A stretch of DNA of 64,000 nucleotides. Origin: Molossus alvarezi (taxonomy: Eukaryota > Chordata > Mammalia > Chiroptera > Molossidae). Below are positions 1 to 10,689 of the stretch, piece after piece. The stretch covers positions 25,963,501 through 26,027,500 of the forward strand of contig CM073886.1 of NCBI GenBank assembly GCA_037176705.1. The letters are read 5' to 3'. A program made the position numbers and the translations under genes. Every line of letters begins with the position of its first letter. The stretch's first letter is position 1. A model generated the notes under the pieces. The model saw only the letters and a list, made by a program, of their open reading frames with translations. It was not told the origin of the DNA and made no database searches.

Positions 1-737
1 GGCAGTTGCATTTTGAAATACATTTATTCAAGTATTCAAGTACTTTACACGAATCAACTTAAAGGTGAAAGTTAATTGTATAAGTGAAACTTGGAAAAAT
101 TTTGAAGTTTGGACAACATTTTCTTATTTGTACTAAATCACATGTGCTTTCTACTAAATCACAAGACCCTTTGTGCTAACCTGTTTGATAAACTTTATGG
201 TTAAGGCTATTGAAGATGAATTCTGCTTCACTCTCCAACCCCTTGACAATTAGAAAGGTAGAAAAAGCCATGTGAATGTCAAAATTGGTGACCCTGCTTC
301 TCCGTGAGTTAAGTGCTATCATAATAGTATACATTGCTAAGTATCAATTTCCTGGTCTTTCTGATTCTGTTCCATAAGTTACCTGCTCTTTGGGGGATAA
401 GAGGGAAGGGTATGGGGCAGAGCAATACTTTGGAGATTGTTATTCTATTTGTTGCTCAAAAATACCAACATATTATCCAAGAAGGTATTCATTTTTTTCA
501 TATTGGTTGATTTCACTCCCAGCATGGAATACAGTTGAATATTAAGTGGAAGCCAAACTCAATTTCCTTACAGTTTTCTTCAGTGCTCCTTTAAGAGAAT
601 GTATATATATTCTCTCTCCAGGTGTTTGTGTATATGTATATATATATTACAAAAATAATCTATAGGGGCAAAGCATTTTGACTCCTTTGGTTTTATACAG
701 TTTAGATACTTGGATTCTAAAATGAAATACATTCAGG
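1..737. other. AT-rich intergenic DNA, no gene recognised
   Basis: I see no coding exon, splice-flanked open frame or confidently assignable repeat here. The only local structure is a short TA-rich simple stretch near 600-650. Confidence 0.5.
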
Positions 738-750
738 GATTTGTTTATTT

Positions 751-1338
751 ATTTAGTTTTTAACAGTATAGAGGTATTTTTTTTACACTTACCCTACCAT
801 AGATTCATAGTGAATGGGTTTCAGCAGCTCAGGCTCCATTCCATTTTGATTCTCACAAAGTATCCTTCTTTGGATGGAGCAGGCTGGCGCTTTTTTTCTT
901 TTTTTTTTCAGTTGAACCCAAGTACCTTTCTCTTTGGCTTGCTTCTTTTTCTGATCATTTCCTTCACATGTTTCAGGAAGCTATCTCAGCTCTTAGAGTG
1001 CTTAATATGTTCAATGCGTATGTTAATTCTCTTGGCAAGAATCTTTCCTTTAACTTCTTTGTTCACAACAATGCCTACTGCATGCTGGGTGACATTGTAG
1101 ACTCTTCCAGTTTTGCCATGGTGATGTTTCTGGGGCATTCCTCTTTGAACAGTGCCATTCCCTTGATGTCTACAATATCACCTTTCTTGTAGATCTGCAT
1201 GTATGTGGCCAGTGGAACAACTCCATGTTTTCTAAAAGGCCTAGAGAATATAAAGCAGGTGCCTCTCGTCTTTCCCTTTGTGTTAGTCATTTCAGTGACT
1301 TAGTGGAAGATGGCATTTCTGGCTAAAATGAAGGCAGT
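751..1338 (-). pseudogene. RPL21P: RPL21 processed pseudogene
   Basis: On the minus strand an ATG at 1290-1288 opens a reading frame starting [11 protein letters not shown] and continuing through [16 protein letters not shown] and [13 protein letters not shown], clearly large-subunit ribosomal protein eL21. A one-base deletion near 1150-1155 (about codon 46) shifts the frame. Later eL21 sequence continues in another frame as far as a degenerate C-terminus near 800. The copy has no introns, keeps a full-length-like 5' UTR (to about 1338) and a short 3' UTR, and is flanked by a perfect 13-bp TSD (GATTTGTTTATTT) at 738-750 and 1339-1351, so it is an L1-mobilised retrocopy. The poly(A) tract has decayed. 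It is unlikely to make functional protein because of the frameshift and several substitutions. Confidence 0.93.
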
Positions 1339-1372
1339 GATTTGTTTATTTCTAAAAAAAAAAAAGGCAGCA

Positions 1373-1680
1373 GTCCTGGCTGGTTTGGTTCAGTGGTTAG
1401 AGCTTCAGCCCTGAAACTGGAGAGTCTCAGGTTTGATTCTGGTCAAGGGCACATACCTTGGTTGTGGTTTGATCCCCAGCACTATTGGTGCAGGAGGCAG
1501 CCAATCAATGTGTCTTTCTCACATGAAGTTTCTCTCTCTCTCTCTCTGTCTCCCTCCCTCCCTCCCTCCCTCCCTCCCTTCCTCATCCTCCCTCCCTCCC
1601 TCCCTCCCACTCTATCTGAGAATCAATGGAAAAAATATCCTCAGGTGAAGATTGAAAAAATTAAAATAAAATAAAAAGAC
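1373..1680 (+). mobile_element. Ves-type SINE, type A
   Basis: tRNA-like head (CCTGGCTGGTTTGGTTCAG), B-box-like GGTTTGATTC, an expanded (CCCT)n tract at about 1550-1612, and a terminal CCTCAGGTGAAG motif before an A-rich tail. Type A here means copies ending in CCTCRGGTGAGGAT plus A-tail. Confidence 0.93.
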
Positions 1681-1727
1681 AAAAAGAGCCAAACACTCAT
1701 AAACCAAAATAATTCCAGACGGAAAGG

Positions 1728-1925
1728 CTTTATTATTAGTGAATAAGATCATTAATTAGTATACACTGTACTAAGTAACTTACTGGTATTATCTCATTCC
1801 TCACAACAGTCAAGTAGGCATCACTATTATCTTTACTTCAAGGTAGTTAGATTTGATATAGAAAGGGTGGTAGATTTGATATTGAGAGGTTAAGTAATTT
1901 TCTCATTATCACACAAATGGAGAAG
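1728..1925 (-). mobile_element. MIR-like SINE remnant
   Basis: Resembles reverse-complement MIR: a TATCTCATT/CCTCACAACA stretch followed by a degenerate tract ending GAGAGGTTAAGTAATTTTCTCA and a partial core. Heavily diverged. Confidence 0.6.
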
Positions 1926-1929
1926 CTGA

Positions 1930-2570
1930 AATTGATGTATAACTTGTTATACAGTCTATGTTATAAGTTTTCCTTCCAAGTTAAAGGTATTAATGAGCCT
2001 TTTTCTTAAGCCTGTTAATTGTTACTTGAGTTGTAAAACTCTAGATTAGTCAGTGGGTTACTTCTCTATTTAAAGCATTACTTTCAGAGAGAATGAAAAC
2101 CAACAACTCTAATTTTTTGTTCCAGTCTGTTTATAAATGTCAACTCAAATAGAAATTGTTTTTTGTTTTTTCTTTCCAGAACTCACCAATGTTTCTTCAG
2201 ATTTAAGTGCCAACTTTATAAAATCACAAATACTTACATTAATCTCATTTTGGAAACCTCCACTGGAATCTTGACCAACTCAGACCAGCAAACTTCTTAG
2301 ACTGCCTTTGCCAAGTATACATGTTTCAGTGTTGGGGAGAGTTTTCCAGTTTCAGATAATAAAGTAATCTGTTGCCAGAACTTTAATCCTTAATACATTA
2401 GGCCATTCCAAATGAACTTTGTTATAAAATAAGTTTGTTTTTTTTAAATTAGACTTCTCTTGTGAAAACATTTCAGCATTCTAAATGGAAAATAATGTCT
2501 CATGTAGTCCAGGTGAAGATGTAAGTAAATACAATTCCTATGAAATGGACACTGAAAATACAACTTCTTG
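1930..2570. other. Unique-looking intergenic DNA
   Basis: No exon or named repeat recognised between the MIR remnant and the next SINE. Confidence 0.4.
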
Positions 2571-2573
2571 ATT

Positions 2574-2789
2574 TTTAAAAAATATTTTTTAATTGATTTT
2601 TTTAGAGAGAGGAAGGGAGAGAGAGAGAAACATCGATGTGAGAGAGACACATCAATCGGCTGCCTCCTGCCCCCCCCCCCCACTGGAAATCGAGCCAGAA
2701 ACCCTGGGCATGTGCTCTAACTGGGAATCAAACTGGGACCTCTCAGTCCTTGGGAGGATGCTCAATCCAATGAGCCACACTGGCCAGCT
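2574..2789 (-). mobile_element. Ves-type SINE, type B
   Basis: Minus-strand copy lacking the CCTCA terminal motif; ends in the tRNA head GAGCCACACTGGCCAGCT. Contains a C12-like homopolymer at about 2671. Type B here means the classic Ves form whose 3' end is AAATCAATAAA-like. Confidence 0.92.
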
Positions 2790-2953
2790 ATAACTCCTTG
2801 ATTTTAAGGATACTTTGTGACCTCATTAGCTATAAGAAAGGTTAGCACAATCAATGCATTATAATATGCTACAGTTTATGTTTATATGTTCATTTGATTT
2901 AAGTAACATCCGAGTTTCCTCTTTTCCCAAGGATTTAAAATCTGCTAATTTGG

Positions 2954-3122
2954 AGCCCTGGCCAGATAGCTAAGTTGGTTAGAGCATCGTCCTGAAACAC
3001 CAAGGTTACAGGTTCAATCCTTAGTTAGGGTACATACAGGAATCAACCAATGAATGTATAAATGAGTGGAACAAATCTATGTTTCTCTCTCTCTAAAAAT
3101 CAATAAATAAAATAATTTTAAA
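2954..3122 (+). mobile_element. Ves-type SINE, type C (older subfamily)
   Basis: Head GCCCTGGCCAGATAGCTAAG with TTGGTTAGAGCATCGTCC, a shorter body with AATGAATGTATAAATGAGTGG, and an AATCAATAAATAAA tail. The same subfamily recurs at 34474 and 48214. Confidence 0.85.
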
Positions 3123-3265
3123 ATCTGATTTGATTGCATATTAATGACAAAATAGAGTTCATTTGGGATTGCCCCTCTTATGTTCTTTCTTTGTTATCAG
3201 TGGACTGTTTATGTAAGAATGCTAATACAGAGGTAGTTTCCTTTTGAAATTTTCAATTATAGGCA

Positions 3266-3305
3266 AAACACACACACACACACACACATATATATGTATA
3301 TATAT
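3266..3305. repeat. (AC)n/(TA)n microsatellite
   Basis: About 12 AC units followed by TATATATGTATATATA, abutting the A/T tail side of the adjacent minus-strand SINE. Confidence 0.95.
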
Positions 3306-3548
3306 TTTTATCCTCACCCGAGGACATTTTTCCATTTTTTTGTTCAGATGGAGTGGGAGGGGGAGAGAGGAAGAGAGAGAGAGAGAAACATCGACGTGAA
3401 AGGGACACATCGAATGGCTGCCACCCGCACTACCAACCAGGGCCAGGGACAAACTGCAACCGAGGTACGTGCCCTTAGCGGGAACCGAACTTGGGTCTCT
3501 CTGGACCGCAGGCCGATGCTCTAACCACTGAGAAAACTGGCCAGGGCC
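3306..3548 (-). mobile_element. Ves-type SINE, type A
   Basis: Full-length minus copy from TTTTATCCTCACCCGAGGAC to GGCCAGGGCC. Confidence 0.93.
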
Positions 3549-3734
3549 AAAACACATATTTTTAGGTGGTATAATACTTTGGTTCAAAACTTGCAAAAAT
3601 TTTAGCTGTTTTTATCTTTCTTTCTATTTTCTGTGCTATGTATCAGTATTTATGTTTGTAATTTTAAACAATTAACTCAAGCTGAAAGATTTTATGCATT
3701 ACAGATGCTTGGGAAATAATACTTGATAGGACAT

Positions 3735-3992
3735 TCTGCTAAGTTACAACAGGACAAATACTGTATGTTCCACTTATATGAAATTTCTAGAAAATCAAAT
3801 CCATAGAGACAAAGTAGAATGGTGGTTGCTAGGGGCTGGGGAGAGTGGGGAATAAGGAGTTATTTAAAGGGTATAGTTTCAGATGAAAAGAGTTACGGAG
3901 ACTGGTGAATGTACTTAACACTATTGCATTGTACATTTAAAAATGGTTAAGTTGCAAAATTTTACATGTATTTTACCACAATTAAAAAAAGA
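3735..3992 (+). mobile_element. L1M-type LINE 3' end
   Basis: Diverged LINE-1 3' UTR: TCCATAGAGACAAAGTAGAATGGTGGTTGC, then GGGGCTGGGGAGAGTGGGGAA, then a TTGTACATTTAAAAATGGTTAA stretch and an A-rich end. Typical of old mammalian L1M ends. Confidence 0.75.
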
Positions 3993-4079
3993 ATAATTGG
4001 ATAAAACCATCAATGTATAAACCATATGACATTTATAAATTTCTTTTTAAGGAATAAATATATGCAAGAGTTGAGCTTC

Positions 4080-4329
4080 TTTTTTTTATCCTCACCCGAG
4101 GACATTTTTTGCATTTATCTTCAGATAGAGCAGGAGGGAGAGAGGGAGGAAGAGAGAGAGAGAGAGAAACATTGTTGTGAGAGAGACACATCGACTGGCT
4201 GCCACCCACAAGACCCCAACTGGGCTCGAGGACAAACTGAAACCAAAATACATGCCCTTAGCGGGAACCGACCCGGGTCTCTCTGGTCCACGGGCTGATG
4301 CTATAACAGCTGAGCCAACCAGCTAGGGT
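4080..4329 (-). mobile_element. Ves-type SINE, type A
   Basis: Minus copy. The flanking direct repeat around TGAGCTTCT (before 4080 and after 4329) is consistent with a TSD. Confidence 0.93.
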
Positions 4330-4677
4330 GTGAGCTTCTATTTATAAGATGCAGCAGGTAAGCACAGTTGTTTTAATAACTCAAGAACTACAGTTAGGAA
4401 CTTAGAGAAAAATCAACTTTAATGTATGTACTACAGAACAAAGGACTCAATAAGTGCAAAGGACATTGTAGAGGGGTGTGTATATGCTTTCCTTGAGTTT
4501 GCAGGAATTTATAGAAAAGCCTTTTATCTTGCGATGGCTAATCAATACTAATATGGTTGGATTTTATCTTGTGTAAATAGAGATGGTTCTTAAGAACTGT
4601 GATTAGTAAATGTCAGGTGCTACCAACAGTACCTAGGAGCAGAAGATGGTCACCTTGAAAGATAAATAGAAACATCT

Positions 4678-4929
4678 TTTTTTTTTTTATCCTCACCTGA
4701 GGACATTTATCCATTTTTTGTTTAGATAGAGTGGGAGGGAGAGAGAGGAAGAAATAGAGAGAGAGAAACATCGACATGAAAGGAACACATCGAGTGGCTG
4801 CCTCCTGCACGACCCAACCAGGGTTGGGGACAGACTTCAACCGAGGTACGTGCCCTTAGTGAGAACTGAATCCAGGTCTCTCTGGACTGCAGGCCGACGC
4901 TCTAACTGCTGAGCCAAACGGGCCAAGGC
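4678..4929 (-). mobile_element. Ves-type SINE, type A
   Basis: Minus copy flanked by AGAAACATCTTT-like direct repeats (about 4668 and 4930), a plausible TSD. Confidence 0.93.
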
Positions 4930-5029
4930 AAGAAACATCTTTAATCACCTTAATGAATATAGATATTTATGTATTTTAAAAACACTAAACTTTCCTGGCT
5001 TATTTTTTTCACATTTTAAAAGAATTGTG

Positions 5030-5241
5030 TTTATTTTTAATCCTCACCTGAGACTATGTTTATTGATTTTAAAGAGAGTAAGGGAGAGAGGGAGAGAGAA
5101 ACATCGATTGGTTTCCTCCCGTATACACTCGAACCAGGGATCAAACCCATTACCTAGGTATGTGTCCTAACTGCGAATTGAACCCACAACCTTTTGGTGT
5201 ATGGGACAACACTCCAACCAACTGAGCCACCCAGCCAGGGC
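5030..5241 (-). mobile_element. Ves-type SINE, diverged
   Basis: Minus copy with a partial terminal motif (AATCCTCACCTGAGACTATG) but a type B-like body and head (GAGCCACCCAGCCAGGGC). Confidence 0.85.
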
Positions 5242-5560
5242 ATGGACAGATCTTTAAATAGCATGGACTGATCTTTAAAATTTAAATCTTTGGCTAGGTA
5301 ATATATTTCCATATTATAAAATTCTAAAAGCATAAATAGCACATACTGAAATCTCATTATAACCCTCTGGTATAGTGTAATTGATAGACATAAAACATGT
5401 TATTAGTTTCTTACAAATCCTTTTATTTATGTATAATATATTCATTATGTATATTATTAATTTATATATATAAAGTGCAAACATATTTCAGTGTTTCTTT
5501 ACATATTGTTCAATACCTTGCTTTTTTCACTTAAATATATCAGAGATCATTTTGGGAGTC
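5242..5560. other. Ancient LINE-like AT-rich sequence
   Basis: Resembles other intronic stretches here (28160-28620, 51960-52370) that look like very old LINE-derived DNA, for example the pattern CTTGCTTTTTTCACTTAAATAT. Family not assigned. Confidence 0.35.
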
Positions 5561-5574
5561 AGAGAACTAACTTT

Positions 5575-5835
5575 TTGTTGTTGTTGTTGTTGTTAATCCT
5601 CACCTGAGGATATTTTTTTTACTGATTTTTAGAGAGAGTGGAAAGGAGCAGGGGAGTTGGAAGAGAAAGATTAATATGAGAGAAACAGATTGATTGGTAG
5701 TCTCCTGCAACCTGCAACCCAGGATCGAACCTGCAACCCAATGTTTCTCTCTCTCCCTCCCACTCTCTCTTAAAAAAATCAATGGAAAAATATCCTTGGG
5801 TGAGAATTAACAACAACAAAATAAAAAAGAAAGAT
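5575..5835. repeat. Inverted SINE pair forming a palindrome
   Basis: A minus-oriented 5'-truncated SINE (about 5594-5741) meets a plus-oriented SINE 3' fragment (about 5742-5830). The outer ends are near-perfect inverted repeats: TTGTTGTTGTTAATCCTCAC on the left is mirrored by GAGAATTAACAACAACAA on the right, so the flanking TTG repeat is part of the palindrome as well. Confidence 0.85.
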
Positions 5836-6214
5836 AAAGCTAATTTCTGAAATTCTGCCAATAAATATGCTACTGATTCACAACTTCAGATACAGTTGCC
5901 TTCTGAGGAATTGTGGGGAATATTTAAAGTACTTTTCTCTGTATTATCCTTTTGGTAAAAATCTGAAGAACTCTCCAAATAGGCATTAAACAGCATGAGG
6001 CTCTTATATATGACCACCATTGTTTTCCAACAGAATAAAATGATAAATTACTTTTGTTATGTTCCCCCAATATTACTAAAGGAAAAATCAAAATGTCATA
6101 ACTGTTTACAATATAAATTTGTGTATTGTGTTTTACCTTTTTGTTCTCCAATTGTTTCAAATATGTTTTCTGTCTTTAATTGAACTAAAAATTTACTAAG
6201 GCCATGCTTTATAC

Positions 6215-6436
6215 CAGTGGTTCTTAATTTTGGCAGTATTGTACCCCCCCCACCCTGGGGCTATTTGACATTTGAAGACATTTTTGCTTGTCACTATAGG
6301 GAGAAGGTAAATGCTGCTGTAGTGGGAAGAGGCCAGTGATGCTGCTAAATATTTTACAATACACAGGACAGCCTCCTTCCTTCATAAAACATTATCTGAT
6401 CCAAAATGTCAGTACTGTCAAGGTAGAGAAACTCTG
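6215..6436 (+). mobile_element. MER20-like hAT-Charlie non-autonomous DNA transposon
   Basis: Starts CAGTGGTTCTTAATTTTGGC, with internal GGAGA/GACATTTTTGCTTGTCAC and AGAGGCCAGTGATGCTGCTAAA, ending GTAGAGAAACTCTG. Flanked by a perfect 8-bp TSD CTTTATAC (6207-6214 and 6437-6444), the length expected for hAT elements. Confidence 0.85.
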
Positions 6437-6496
6437 CTTTATACTTCTCTGTAATACTGGGACAAGGAAGTCTCTAAATTAATGGTCTTTAGAGGA

Positions 6497-6522
6497 TACA
6501 CGCACACACACACACACACACA

Positions 6523-6576
<54 letters not shown>
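6497..6576. repeat. Palindromic (CA)n-(TG)n-(TA)n microsatellite
   Basis: About 12 CA units, then ATAT, then about 16 GT units and an AT run. CA followed by TG on one strand is self-complementary and can form a long hairpin. Confidence 0.95.
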
Positions 6577-6823
6577 CTTTTTTGTTTTGTTAATCTTCAC
6601 CAGAGGAAATTTTTCCATTGATTTTTAGATAGAGTGGAAGGGAGGGAGGGACAGAGAGAAACAATGATGTGTGAGATACATCTGTTGGTTGCCTCCTGCA
6701 CAACCCCAACCAGGGCTGGGGGTCAAACCTGCAACCTAGATTTGTACCCTTGATGGGGAATCCAACCCGAGACCTTCAGTCCACAGGTCAACACTCTAAC
6801 CACTGAGCCAAACTGGTCAGGGC
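6577..6823 (-). mobile_element. Ves-type SINE, type A
   Basis: Minus copy with a diverged terminal motif (AATCTTCACCAGAGGAAATT), directly abutting the microsatellite. Confidence 0.9.
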
Positions 6824-6830
6824 TATATAT

Positions 6831-7051
6831 TTTTTTTAAATCCTCACCTGAGGACATGTTTTTCACTGATTTAAGAGAGAGGAAGGGAGAAGGAGAAACA
6901 TCAATGTGAGAGAGAAATGTTGACTGGTTTCCTCACACGTGTACCCTGACTGGGGATTGAACCCACAACCTGGTACATACCCTGACTGAGAATCAAAACC
7001 ACAATGGTGCATGGGAAGATGCTCTAACCACTGAGACACATTAGCCAGGGC
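6831..7051 (-). mobile_element. Ves-type SINE, intermediate
   Basis: Minus copy just downstream of the previous SINE. Type A terminal motif, type B-like body with duplicated CCCTGACTGGGGATTGAACC-like segments. Confidence 0.88.
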
Positions 7052-7102
7052 TATACATGTACATCTTTAACGAGATCTTTCATTAATGAATGGAGTTTTA
7101 AA

Positions 7103-7333
7103 TTTTTTTTATCCTCACCCAAGGACATTTTTGCATTTATCTTCAGATAGAGCAGGAGAGAAAGAGAGAGAAACATCAATGTGAGAGAGACACATTGAGT
7201 GGTCGCCACCCATACAACCCCAACCAGGGCCGGGGACAAACTGCAACCGAGGTACATGCCCTTAGCGGGAACCAAATCCAGGACTCTGGTTCTCAGGCCG
7301 ACACTCTAACTGCTGAACCAAACCGGTCAGGGC
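7103..7333 (-). mobile_element. Ves-type SINE, type A
   Basis: Minus copy with a near-perfect 18-bp TSD AATGAATGGAGTTTTAAA at 7085-7102 and from 7334. Retrotransposition by L1 machinery is the inferred mechanism. Confidence 0.96.
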
Positions 7334-7654
7334 AATGAATGGAGTTTTTAAAAAAGAATTGACTCATAATTACTGGCTCTGAACAAATGGGATAGATATT
7401 TACTTTTGGTTTTACTATTTAGATAGTTGCTCTGGCTCTTCCCTACATTCAAGCATTTGAAAAACATTTGTTGAGCATTTATAGCGACCCTTCACCCACA
7501 CAAAGATTCATTGGAAGCCATTTGGTACAACATGACTTCATTTCTCTAGACTGGGTTAGAGATGGGCACTTGGCGGCCAATGAGAAATTCTTTTCTGATG
7601 CCATAAGGTATCCTTGTGTCCTTAGATTCTCCTTTTATGCTTAAGATAGTTTTC

Positions 7655-7865
7655 TTTTTCTTAATTTTCTTTTCTCTATTGATTTTTTTATATATATAGA
7701 GGGAGATAGAAACACTGATGAGAGAGAATATTGATTGGTCGCCCCCTGTATGCCCCCCACTGGGAATTTGGCCCACAACCTGGGCATGTGCCCTGACCAG
7801 GAATCGAACTAATGACCTCTTGGTGCATGGGTCGATGCTTAACCACTGAACCACACTGGCCGGGC
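7655..7865 (-). mobile_element. Ves-type SINE, type B
   Basis: Minus copy with TSD AAGATAGTTT at 7643 and 7866. Confidence 0.94.
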
Positions 7866-7879
7866 AAGATAGTTTCTGT

Positions 7880-8366
7880 TACTTTCAAGCTAAGAGGCTT
7901 TAAGCAACAGAACCACTCTAGGGATGATTGTAAAACTCATCTCTAGGGGAAGACTGTTCTTTTAAAAAACCAGCTTAATGGGTCTTCTAGTATATGAAAG
8001 TAAAGCAAAAATTCATCCTGGAATAAAGAAACTCATGCACAGTGAGGTAAAGGATGACTACATTGTGTGCAAGGTTTCATCTCTGCAGGCAGCATGCTAA
8101 TGCTTGTTTGCTCTGTTGTTTTTGTTTTTGGAGGGCAGTGTCATTATTTGATTTGATCTGGAGACAAAAAGAGATGGGACTAGGGAAGGCAAGACTGAAA
8201 AAGGAGAATTTTTTTCTTGGTAAGATGAGTTGGCTCATGGAACCGGGTAACTGAGGAGAGGATGCCCAATGAAGGGACATGACCAAAGATTTCCAACAGT
8301 GAATTACGCTACTTAGTTTTAAGATTTCTCTTGCAAGCTCAGGCTTCCACTGAAAATAAATATATA
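7880..8366. other. Unassigned intergenic DNA
   Basis: No exon or named repeat recognised. The short open frames have no recognisable protein content. Confidence 0.4.
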
Positions 8367-8634
8367 GCCCTGGCTGGTTTGGCACAGCGGTTAGTGTGTC
8401 GGCCTAAGGACCAAAGAGTCTCGGTTTTGATTCCTGTCAAGGGCACGTACCTCGGATGCGGTTAGGTCCCTGGCCCTGGTCAGGGTCATGTGGGAGGCAA
8501 CCAGTAGACATATTGATGTTTCTCTCTCCCTCCCACTCTATCTGAAGATAAATGGAAAAATATCCTCCATTGAGGATTAAAAAGAAAAGAAAGTAAAAGG
8601 AAAAAAAAAGAAAAGTAAAAAGAAAAGAAAAAAG
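8367..8634 (+). mobile_element. Ves-type SINE, type A (left arm of inverted pair)
   Basis: Plus copy ending ATATCCTCCATTGAGGATTA followed by an AAAAG-rich tail of about 60 bp. Confidence 0.93.
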
Positions 8635-8639
8635 ATATA

Positions 8640-8880
8640 TATATTTTTAACCCTCATGGGAGGATATTTTTCCATTTATCTTCAGATAGAGTGGGAGGGA
8701 GGGAGAGAGAGAGAGAGAGAAACATCGATGTGAGAGAGAAACATCGATGTGAGAGAGACACATCAGTGGGTTGCCTCTCACACAACACCAGCCAGGGCCT
8801 GGGACTGAACCCCAACCGAGGTACATGCCCTTGACTGGAATTGAACCCGCAACTCTTTGGTCCGTGGGCCAGCCAGGGCC
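8640..8880 (-). mobile_element. Ves-type SINE, type A (right arm of inverted pair)
   Basis: Minus copy tail-to-tail with the preceding SINE, only a few bases apart. Carries a tandem duplication of GAGAGAAACATCGATGT at about 8712-8758. Confidence 0.93.
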
Positions 8881-9049
8881 ATTGAAAATATTTTTAAGCA
8901 TGGCAACCTTGTCTTAGCTGTGCTTTGGAAAAAAAGAAGCATCTATACTCAAGCTTAAGGAGAAGATATGGCTGGAAGTGTGTATTGGCACAACTTTGGA
9001 AATCTTGGACTGTTTTTTGTATACCTTTCTTTTTTTAAAGTTTAAAAAA

Positions 9050-9138
9050 AAATTTTTTTCCCTTTATTGATTTTAGATAGAGAGGAAGTGAGAGGGAGAG
9101 AGATAGAAACATCGGTGAGAGAGAACATAGATTGGGAG
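9050..9138 (-). mobile_element. Ves-type SINE, type B, 5'-truncated
   Basis: Only the tail side of the element is present (TTTATTGATTTTAGATAGAG to AACATAGATTGGGA); the tRNA head is missing. Confidence 0.85.
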
Positions 9139-9675
9139 TTAAAATGGTTTCAGGATAGTGACTACTTTTGGAAGAAAGCAGAGAGAAGATAGGATCTGTG
9201 AGGAACACCCAGGCAGCCTCAATAGTACAGGTTAATGTTCTTTTTCATAAATTGGGTGGTACATTCATAGGTGTTCATTTTATTATGTTTTGTAATTTAC
9301 ATTAACATATATTCTTTTGTACATGTCAGACTTTTTAAAAATAAAAGAATAAAGTAATTGTCAAACTGCTTGACAGTAAAGTCATACTTCTGACCATGCC
9401 AATGAACTGTGATTTAATTTTTTTTCTTTTGGGGATAGAGGGGAAGAGATTCCCACTTAAATGGCTGTCTTGTAGCATCTTTGTGAACTAGGGTGCAATT
9501 TCCTCTGCTCTTGGAACATTGATGTTTTCTCCCTGACATTCTGCAGGAACTCTAAAGCAATGAGGGAAGCTGTAGTGGGACCATATGGAGACTGCAGAAA
9601 GACAGTTACTTATTTTACACTGTTGCAAAAACAGAACAGTGTTTTATATTTCACAAGTTGCTGCAACTGATATAA
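9139..9675. other. Unassigned intergenic DNA
   Basis: Nothing recognised beyond short T-rich runs. Confidence 0.4.
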
Positions 9676-9679
9676 TGTA

Positions 9680-9918
9680 CTTTTTTTATCCTCACCCGAG
9701 GACATTTTTCCATTTTTTGTTCAGATAGAGTGGTAGGGAGAGAGAGAGAGAAAGAAACATCAATGGGAAAGGGACACATCGAGTGGTTGCCACTCGCAGG
9801 ACCCAACCAGGGCCAGGGACAAATTGCAACCCAGGTACATGCCCTTAGCAGGAACCAAACCTGGATCTCTCTGGACCGCAGGCCAACTCTCCAATCGCTG
9901 AGCCAAACCGGCCAGGGT
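9680..9918 (-). mobile_element. Ves-type SINE, type A
   Basis: Minus copy flanked by ATGTACTTTT direct repeats (about 9675 and 9920). Confidence 0.93.
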
Positions 9919-10116
9919 GATGTACTTTTGATGGGTTTCCAAAGGTTGCAATATTTCACCTTAAAGACAGAGGAGAGGAACTGTTCCTCTTTCCCTATGC
10001 CTCCCAATCCTCCATACCTTGCCTCTGCTGTTCTTTATGTCTGTAAAACCCTTCGCTGCTTTGTTGGTCTGGCTCCTGTACCTACTTAAAATTTTTAAGT
10101 TAAAAGGCGAATGCCT

Positions 10117-10315
10117 GTCAGGCAGGTGTGGCTCAGTGGTTGAGCATTGACCCATGCACCAAGAGGTTGCTGGTCTGGTCAGGACACATGCCCAGGTTGT
10201 GGGCCTGCTTCCCAGGGTGGCATGCAGGAGGCGGCCAATTGATGTTCTCTCTCATCCATGGTTTTCTCTCTCTTCCTCCCTCTCTCAAATCAATAAAGAA
10301 AAAGAAAAAGAAAAA
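10117..10315 (+). mobile_element. Ves-type SINE, type B
   Basis: Plus copy with TSD AAAAGGYGAATGCCT at about 10102-10116 and from 10315. Tail is (AAAAG)n. Confidence 0.94.
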
Positions 10316-10329
10316 AAAGGTGAATGCCT

Positions 10330-10689
10330 CTTGGAAACTGTCGCCTCTCCCTCTTCGTTTTCTCATCCCAGTATCATCACACTCTGAGGTTTTTGGGTAG
10401 GGCGTCTGATCAGACCTCAGTCTCGGTGAGGATAAGCTTATCTTGGGTGTGCTTGAGGACAGCGCAGTGGATATAGAGCTCCGTTTCCTGGATCAAGCCG
10501 TCTACTTCGAACCCCCTGCCTACTTTATCTGAGGGTTTGAGTTATTCGCAGTGCCTCAGTTTCTTCTGTTTGACAAACACATGCTTTAACTCCAAAAGTT
10601 AATAGTAGAGGAACACCGTTTAGTGCCATCTGGGTGTTCAGCTCTTTATTCGGGTTCCTCAAAACTGGACAGGGACAGCCCTACTGACC
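10330..10689. other. RRN3 upstream flank
   Basis: No exon or repeat recognised. GC content and CpG density begin to rise toward the promoter. Confidence 0.4.
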
